Shown here: in pieces, positions 31,241-37,863 of the stretch
How positions within the stretch are numbered: the first letter of the stretch is position 1
Layout: each line of letters begins with the position of its first letter
Source: Bigelowiella natans CCMP2755
Lineage: Eukaryota; Cercozoa; Chlorarachniophyceae
DNA: 37,863 nucleotides
Direction: 5' to 3'
Assembly: GCA_000320545.1 (NCBI GenBank)
Contig: ADNK01001812.1
Location: 35,001-72,863 of the forward strand
Made by a program: the position numbers and the translations under genes
Notes under the pieces: generated by a model
The model's database searches: none
The model's input: only the letters and a program-made list of their open reading frames with translations
What the model was told of the DNA's origin: nothing

Positions 31241-32191
31241 TCTTTCACCACCTGGTTTCTTTAAAACAGCCTTAATTTTATCAATAAATGGAGCTAAAAT
31301 CGATTATTCTTTCCCAAATCCCCTGCGTGGCCAAACTGCTTCCCGCGCAAACCTGTCATAAATCCGTGCGGTGTACATCGGTGAGAGTTAATCGGGAAAA
31401 CATCCTAGGAGGTAAGCTACTGCTTTTACGAAACGAGACCCAGCTAAGCTTCAAAACCACTAGAATATTCGTATTATTAGATTAAATTTTAGATGTCTTC
31501 CGCTTCAAAATATGCCATAAATGTGTTCGAATCGCAAACGTGGAATGCACTCGTATGCCTCCCAGCCTTCACGCGAGAACGTGCCTCTTCCCCTCCACAG
31601 TTTCTTTCCATTGCGCAATACCGACGTTTGTTTTTGTAGGATAGTGATGGCTCTCACCGTTTGTTCGTGCTTGGTTTCAACGGGATTGAAGAGGCAGCCA
31701 AGACAGCCACTTAGAGCTTTCCTAGCGACCGCTTTCAGGTCTGAAGATGCGATGATATAAATCGAGAATCACGAATCACTAAGAGTATAAATTTAGCCAC
31801 AATTTCGAAAATTCGCTTATGCCCGTCTATTAAATCCAACTTTCATAGTGCGCCTCGCCATTTTGGCTCCCGAGTTTTATATCATTTCGCAGAGCGCAGC
31901 CCACTTTGCATCAGATTATAGCACCTGGTGCTGTTCCCCTTTGCATTGATTTCCTCATTCCATAGGAGCCCAAGTCGCTCCAATTTGAATAAAGGAATAT
32001 TCGGTGGGAGGCTCGCCCCTTCTCCGTTCAGGATAACAGGGTTAAAACAGAGCAAGAAGAGACGACCCTCTTCCGGTTGTCGCCAGGCGCTTGATGACGA
32101 AACCAAATGGATGTGCGAGAAGGTCGCTGTTACCAATGCGCGAGGCGTCGCGCGCTTGAAATAATACCACAAGCCTCTTAAGACAAGCTGT

Positions 32192-32398
32192 TTGCAGGAA
32201 ACGAACCCGAGCGCTGAGCGGAACAAGATGATAATCAGCAAGACAATCACCACTCTCCTTACCTCTGGCTTCGACGCAGCCCCTCCAGAGCAGCGAAGTC
32301 CTGCAAAGTCGCTCAGTATCCTAGAAATCGCAAGGTATCAGAGAAGAACCTGCCGTGATGTACGCAAAGTCGGGCTGGAGAAACTTAAAGAGTCTTGA
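32192..32398 (+). other. Possible small ORF or exon, unidentified
   Basis: Sixty-eight codons with a protein-like composition in its second half (AKSLSILEIARYQRRTC). It is preceded by a plausible acceptor (TTTGCAG at about 32198). No family recognised, and no second exon could be attached. Confidence 0.2.
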
Positions 32399-32740
32399 GA
32401 AATATGTGCAATATGCAAATCAGCGGCACTGGACAGCACGCAGAGGCCATATCCAGCTCTTTGCTACGTGTTTTAGAGCCTCTGAATGTCTCTGTATCTT
32501 GGCAACCGTCAGATCTGAACGAGCAGGTAGTAGTAGACGCCCACGGTTTTTCCTTCATAAACCCAGGCCTCCTTTTCCTACCGTCGTTTACGTTCACATT
32601 TCAACCGCTCAGAGATTCCCATCGATACTAGCCTGGGCGCTGTCGTCTAGATTGAGTCAGAACGGAGTGATTCGAAACCCAATAAAGATTGATGCGAGCA
32701 GGTTTGCCACCAGATTGCGTCGTCCTCGTCGGCATTTTGA

Positions 32741-33391
32741 CTATAACAGCAGCGTAACGTCAGGACATCGTGGGAAGAGGAGCTGCTGGAAAACCCGGTC
32801 GATAAACGCCTTTCCGTTCAATATATTTTTGTGTTTGTGTTTGTGCTTGTTTTCCCTGTGCGCAATCCTCGAGAGGTCAGCCCGCCCTTGACTAACTACA
32901 AAGGTGTTTTGACCCGTAGGAGATCGAAAAGTCGAAGAGATATGACGTTGTATACTGCTCCAACTGCATTCACATAGCCCCGTGGGATGTGGCGCGGGTA
33001 GCAGCAGAGCATGTTCGCGTTGGCATAAGTAGCTGCTATTCCCCACTTGCAGCTCCACATCGAAATCTTTTCACCTCGCATTCTCATCGTTGTTATCATC
33101 GCTTCCACCAACAACAACTTGCATTCTTGGATTCTTACTCATTTCTCCCCCCGTCTTGTCATTCGAACCTAACCTGCCTGCCCTTCCCCTCTGACAGGGC
33201 ATTCTAAGAGGATCTGGACGGCTTCTTAGGGAAAACGGTATCTTTTCCATGAAATGTGTAATTATATTTAAATTAAATTGAGCTAGTAGTGTCGAATGAG
33301 AAGCAAGTGGAAAACATCTACTTGGGTCAAATTCGTTGGCGCTCTCGGTCCTTCCGGACAGACTTTCTTCGATAACAGTCCTTACTACCAC
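32741..33391 (-). other. Overlapping minus-strand open frames, unidentified
   Basis: Three open frames overlap here. One holds MSKNPRMQVVVGG with an AG/GTGAAA donor at its end, one PRGYVNAVGAVYNVISLRL, and one EHALLLPAPHPTGLCEC. One or two may be exons of a short gene, but the phases do not join cleanly. Confidence 0.22.
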
Positions 33392-34189
33392 CAGCCAATA
33401 GCCTCGTCTATTCCCTGCTGCCGCTGTTACGCACCATAAGACTATGTGCCTGGATATTTACTTCCGTATTTTATCGAAGATATGTGCCTGAAAACCCTCT
33501 TTCAGTATTGACCAGCATCATTAGCGAGTCCTGTTATTAGCATCGGCAGCGTCGTCACTGTCATCGTAATAGACCCTTTTATTGCACTAAGGAGTCGTGA
33601 TTTTCTACGGCCCCTTTGCCGTGAATGGAACGTTATCGCCTGACTCGAATATCAGCTTCCATAGGTAGAAGAACGCAAGCGCCAGTTGGTGCTGCTCCCC
33701 TAATAGTTTTCAAACGAGCAAGCAGCTTTAGATTGAGGGTTTTTCCTTTTCTCTTTCGGCTGATTCCCCGACGACTTTCTGAGAAGCAGAATAGCCCCGC
33801 CGCCCACTCGATCGAAAACTCTCCATACGTGGTTTTGGATTTAATGCAACGTCGCGACTGACGGCAATTTTATGTGTTCCGTTCATTTTAGGTACCTAAA
33901 GACCGAGAATTCGGACTGGGGAATCAGGTAGTCTGCGGTGCGGCGCTATTACACGTATGGAGAACCCGAATGTGTGTATGTGTGTGTGTGTGCGAGCGAG
34001 CGTGCTTTAACCGCAGCCGCGCTTCTGCTTCATGCTCTTTGCGCAGAGATATTCGCGACGTTGAGACTGAAGCACGACACAACGGCCTGCTCCTCAAGGA
34101 GGTGATGGATATTTTCGCCTAACATTATCGTACAGGAGAGATCTAAAATTCGGCCATCCTCTCCCCCCCCTCTTTCTCTGTCTCTCTCT

Positions 34190-34191
34190 AT

Positions 34192-34243
<52 letters not shown>
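34190..34243. repeat. (TC)n(TG)n compound microsatellite, intergenic
   Basis: CT tract running into a TG tract. It is one of the few dinucleotide tracts not inside a recognised gene. Confidence 0.92.
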
Positions 34244-34244
<1 letters not shown>

Positions 34245-34669
34245 GGCCTTTCGGATTAGATGCTTCCAATGCCGGCGAACAATTTCCTTGTGGTATTTCA
34301 GAAGCAGGGGCCATAGCGCCTAGAGACATGCCCCACAGCGCATGAGAGAATGATAAATTAACGCACACAGAGCACGAGAAAAATCGAAACTCACAAGCAC
34401 AAGAAATCAAATATATATATTATAGAGAGAGGAAGAGTAAGCGGGGGGGGGAGGGAGAATAATAAATCTTAGTTATTCGTTACGTTGTGCAACGTCAAAG
34501 AATCTAAATGAAAGAATTGTCGTAGTCATACAGTAATCTGCTGCTGCTACAAGGCTTTATAAACTTCATCGTGGTAACGGAACAAGCACCTGGACCTAGC
34601 TGTGAGCGCAATGATTATGCGCACCAAAATATGCGCTACGAACTTATTTATCTAATATCCAGTTCCTTC

Positions 34670-35011
34670 CCTGCGTTAGCATATGCATACGCAATGCTAG
34701 AATACGGCACAATATGATCAACGTAGCCGCTCGAGCTAGCGAGGGCGCGCCAGCGCGCGCGGCAGCCGGATCTAGGGATAAGCAGTCTGGCGCAAGCCAT
34801 CGCTAGCATCGCCTCGTTTATGCTTACATAAACAGTGACACGTGCTGAGCTAATCGTTAGCGCGTAGAGCTATTGAGATAACGCAGACCATGACCCCATA
34901 AGTGGGCGCGGGCTAGCAGCAGGGGCCAGTGTTGTAGTACCTAGATTGATTACCTCGCTTACACATGCGTATGAATATGAATGTAAAGGCTAGTTACTAT
35001 CGCTAAGCGTC

Positions 35012-35054
<43 letters not shown>

Positions 35055-35480
35055 CAAAAGAGAAGAAGAGAAAAACACATGATCTATATAGCTATGAATA
35101 TATATGGAGCACGTACCATGCTAGCATGCTAGCATGCACATTGCTAAGATCTAGAGATAGACGTGATTCTCTAGATTCTACAAGATGCATTATAGCATTG
35201 TGCCCTTTTAGCCTTGCTAGCTTGTGAGTCCAAAGAGCGGCATGCTAGAGTAATGTAAAAATCTAGACATCATCAATGGTATCGAGGTCGGCCCATGCAG
35301 CTAGTCAGATGCCACACTAGCACGTCTAGACGTGCGCTCGCATAATAGACTCGCAAACAACGAAACACATTTAGACATATGTGCCGGTCCTTCTTTACCA
35401 TTAAGATTCACAACTTTAACATGCATACACGCAGCATTGCAAATTGTGCGCGTGCTAGTGCCGTGTGGACGACCAAGGTG
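34670..35480. repeat. Second CTAG/GCTAGC-rich island
   Basis: Recurring GCTAGC, CTAGA, GCATGC and TCTAGA words (for example GCTCGAGCTAGCGAG near 34731, ATGCTAGCATGCTAGCATGC near 35119, CTTGCTAGCTTG near 35214). It is interrupted by a GA tract. It resembles the island at 19650-20760 in motif content but not in alignable sequence. Confidence 0.75.
35012..35051. repeat. (GA)n microsatellite, intergenic
   Basis: A pure GA tract of about 40 bp inside the second CTAG-rich island. Confidence 0.93.
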
Positions 35481-35673
35481 ACATGGCTTCGCTTCTTACA
35501 GTGCATGTGAAAAAGCTAAAAAAAAATCAACAATAAATATGGTAACGCCAGGTACAAACTGAACACGTTATACGTCGATCCAATTCCCCGATATGATTAT
35601 CTCACATACTTAACTTCTAAACATATATATATTACAAGGTTTCCTTCCGTTCCCAAATCTCCATCTGCTAGCT

Positions 35674-36444
35674 TCAGTTCGCGGGTTTCAAGGTCCCGCT
35701 ACCGAGCTCCACGTCGCTACTCGACCCAGACTGCCTCGGCTTCATGGGAACATCGAGTAGAGAGCCATAGCTCTTCGCACCTGATTTGCCCCTTTTCCCG
35801 CCTAAGCCTCCTTTCAACGGAGAAGGCGACTCTTTGAACTCCCGATAGGTTCTGCTCGGCAAGTACTTACGAAGGTACTTCTCTTTCCATGACTCAACTC
35901 GCGAGCTCCTTGTAAATCGGTAGGCAGTTGTAGTAGTAGTAGTAGTGATAATGATAGGAGGAAGGGGGGGAGGAGGTGGAGGAGGAGGGGAACGTCAGAA
36001 ATGCGGAAAAACCGATTGCAGAATCAAGGCACACCGCAAAAATTGGTCGAGAGTAAAACTAAAACAACTTCATGCACGCGCTGCGACTCGCATAGCCAGG
36101 GCCACCACCTCGTGAGGTCTCTCTCCCCTTCAGCGTCAGCAAAGTCTCTTTCTAGCTTCCCCTGCGGTGATAAAAAAAAAACCGGCATGGTGATAATTTC
36201 CAAACAAACGAAAAATGGGCGCTCGAAGAGCGTGGTGGCATCTGTTGAAACTCAAGCGATAAAGGTGCTGATGGACGCAATCTCTGCCCTGCGACAAGAC
36301 GGACCTGGAACGGGACGAAGACACCGACCGTGACCAGGACGCATAGCATTATCCCCATCATCGAGTACTGCGAGATAGTTCAGAGTTGAGGATTATTCGT
36401 GGATTGATTCACGCATACCAAAAGCAATATAATGTAATTATATA

Positions 36445-36484
<40 letters not shown>

Positions 36485-37003
36485 TACGATACGATGGCAC
36501 GGACAACTCTTCCAGATATGCTATGCAGATTTATGTCTACCTCAGGATTGTGAATCGCATCGATTACCAAGAACATCAACACCGAAATGCAGTTTCCGGC
36601 CACTTGCTGCACCGTCGCCTTGAATGATATGTCGCAGCAAAGAACGGATTCAATTCTAGCATGTCATTCCGTATTATTATGATTACTAATGCCTACTATT
36701 ACTACTACTACACACAGGCTGCTATTCAATACGATATATCGCTCATCAGAAATACGCCGATATTACCATTAATTCCTCAGGGGCAGGATACGTTATTTGC
36801 GCAGCAAGCTCCATCACCACTGGCTGAACCGGCCCGACGAAAATCCCTGCAGTATGATTTTTTGGGGTGAGTAAGGGGGGGAGGGGGGGGGGGGGGGTGA
36901 GAGGCTAAAGCGCAAGAAACAATGTGGGGTGATGATATCGTGTTTCTCGCAGCCAAAGCCACAAGCTTCATGTTCCAACGAATCAATAGATTATACTTCG
37001 ATA

Positions 37004-37044
<41 letters not shown>

Positions 37045-37612
37045 CCAGTCATTGCGATTGCAAGAGTCACAGAAAGGTACGAATCTGCGTAGCTTATCCA
37101 TGTCAGGGACAGCACCAGCCCGATTAAGCACAGCAATATGGCCAACTGAGGATTATGCAAAGAAAACGCAGCGAGTGAAGCTGATGGGTGTAGCCGGTGG
37201 ATCGGGTCAGCGACTGGAGAGAGAACTTAATGGCAAAGGTATGCACGTCTCTTTCGTGCCGCATGCTACTAGGTCAGGCGCTGCTATGCCTACTAGGTGA
37301 GGGTGTGAAGGCGATAACTATCACTCTCCATGTTGGCCACCTTGTACTGTCTTGTCATATCGACGAGGTACCCCAGAGGCCCGGATGCGATCTGGAATCG
37401 TACCATATTCGCACACACACACATATGTATATAATTTACATTATATGTGTGTAAAAATATTATAATATGCGTGTGTCGTATGTTATACACCCCGAGAGAG
37501 AAAACCAATCGCGCTGCTCACGCAACACCAAGGGGTTTGTTTGCTCTATACAGGCATCGATGCATCACATTTCCCTGCCTATCGATCTATCATTGCAGCC
37601 ACTGTGTGATGA

Positions 37613-37658
<46 letters not shown>

Positions 37659-37728
37659 TTTACACATGATGCTATCTGCTGCAGACCATGCATGTAGTGA
37701 TAAACAATATCCCCATGTAGCTGATGAA
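35674..37728 (-). CDS. FLVCR-like: FLVCR-type major-facilitator transporter, C-terminal half
   Basis: Eight exons, minus strand, phases consistent: 37687-37728, 37521-37544, 37341-37391, 37046-37145, 36767-36846, 36541-36618, 36305-36367, 35674-35892. The 5' part is missing and probably lies beyond the window. Visible features: hydrophobic segments YMGILFITTCM, LAILLCLIGLVLSLTW, YLSVTLAIAMTGIFVG, VAGNCISVLMFLV and MMGIMLCVLVTVGVFV; a cytosolic-loop motif GPLGYLVDMTRQYK; and TG-x6-P-x3-E-x6-TYPAPEE. The last pattern, with the G-x3-D-x-T-x2-YK loop, is characteristic of the FLVCR/SLC49 branch, whose animal members move haem, choline or ethanolamine across membranes. The C-terminal tail is hydrophilic (YREFKESPSPLKGG). 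The substrate here is unknown. The two smallest 5' exons and the exact acceptor of the last exon are the weakest calls. Confidence 0.75.
36448..36480. repeat. (TA)n microsatellite in transporter intron
   Basis: TA tract between exons 36541-36618 and 36305-36367 of the FLVCR-like gene. Confidence 0.95.
37008..37039. repeat. (TA)n microsatellite in transporter intron
   Basis: TA tract a few bases beyond the donor of exon 37046-37145, in the intron that also contains a G run at 36877-36898. Confidence 0.95.
37620..37654. repeat. (TA)n microsatellite in transporter intron
   Basis: TA tract between exons 37687-37728 and 37521-37544 of the FLVCR-like gene. Confidence 0.93.
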
Positions 37729-37863
37729 CTGCTTCGAGAAACCTCTCGGAACCTGGACACGCCGATTTGGCAAGGCGCAAGGGGGAAGGGGGGGGGGGGG
37801 GGGGGATATTATAAGGAGGATATGGAGAAGAGGAGAGGGGGGGGGAGGAAGGGGGGGGAAATT

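Larger units (their letters stand above)
31241..35673. other. Long region without a convincing gene
   Basis: Between the 5' end of the TopBP1-like gene and the 3' end of the transporter. Several ORFs of 60-180 codons exist on both strands, but they overlap each other and I found no domain or consistent splice chain. Slightly protein-like stretches are a plus-strand ORF at 32192-32398, a plus-strand ORF at 32395-32631 and minus-strand ORFs at 32741-33391. About 33230-34000 holds nothing I recognise. From 34030 to 35100 there are GA and TG simple repeats, and the CTAG-rich island begins near 34670. Confidence 0.6.

Noticed and set aside
31521-31540. TGTTCGAATCG as a tRNA B-box
   Set aside because: The flanks do not form a T-arm and no A-box or acceptor stem is found at the right distance.
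32021-32040. CAGGATAACAGGGTTAAA resembles a known 18-bp homing-endonuclease site
   Set aside because: Only the central 12 bases match, there is no intron or endonuclease gene nearby, and a chance match is likely.
32355-32891. Plus-strand ORF of 178 codons
   Set aside because: Arg/Ser/Phe-rich with no motif, overlapping other open frames on both strands. No splice or start support.

Overview
This is nuclear DNA of a unicellular eukaryote, most likely an alga or other protist. I read four spliced genes with short GT-AG introns, and their exon phases agree at almost every junction. There are no operons, Shine-Dalgarno sites, rRNA or recognisable tRNA genes. Nearly every TA, TG and GA/TC microsatellite inside a gene lies in an intron, and introns often also carry poly-C or poly-G runs. 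I cannot name the lineage. A DGxY-type insert (related in look to the VNGxY modules I know from algae and other protists) fits a stramenopile, cryptophyte, chlorarachniophyte or similar, but that is inference.

Layout. (1) 17-4001, minus: a 12-exon gene for a protein of about 614 residues. It has two NZF/RanBP2-type zinc fingers of the ubiquitin-binding kind, then a domain with GGHA, NTGEG and QRAGTC motifs that resembles a rearranged cysteine-hydrolase active site. (2) 4086-6468: no gene recognised; it holds a degenerate tandem repeat. (3) 6469-12606, minus, and 13246-19452, plus: two paralogous SNF2-family ATPases arranged head to head, about 640 bp apart. Both keep all helicase motifs, and both carry the same unusual domain between motifs I and Ia. 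Exon structure is shared exon for exon. A 227-bp tract in the second helicase lobe is almost identical between the copies, which suggests recent gene conversion. (4) 19453-21333: intergenic, with a striking island rich in CTAG/GCTAGC. (5) 21334-31240, minus: a gene of 22 or more exons for a protein with about eight or nine BRCT repeats, best read as a TopBP1/Dpb11/Rad4-type replication and checkpoint scaffold. (6) 31241-35673: mostly unassigned, with a few unconvincing ORFs and a second CTAG-rich island. (7) 35674-37728 and probably beyond the window, minus: the C-terminal half of a major-facilitator transporter of the FLVCR (SLC49) type.

Three of the four loci point to chromatin, replication stress or ubiquitin biology (SNF2 pair, TopBP1-like scaffold, putative ubiquitin hydrolase). 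Eukaryotic neighbours need not be functionally linked, and I do not claim that they are. All exon boundaries come from reading splice sites and reading frame by eye, with no transcript data. The uncertain junctions are stated in each entry.
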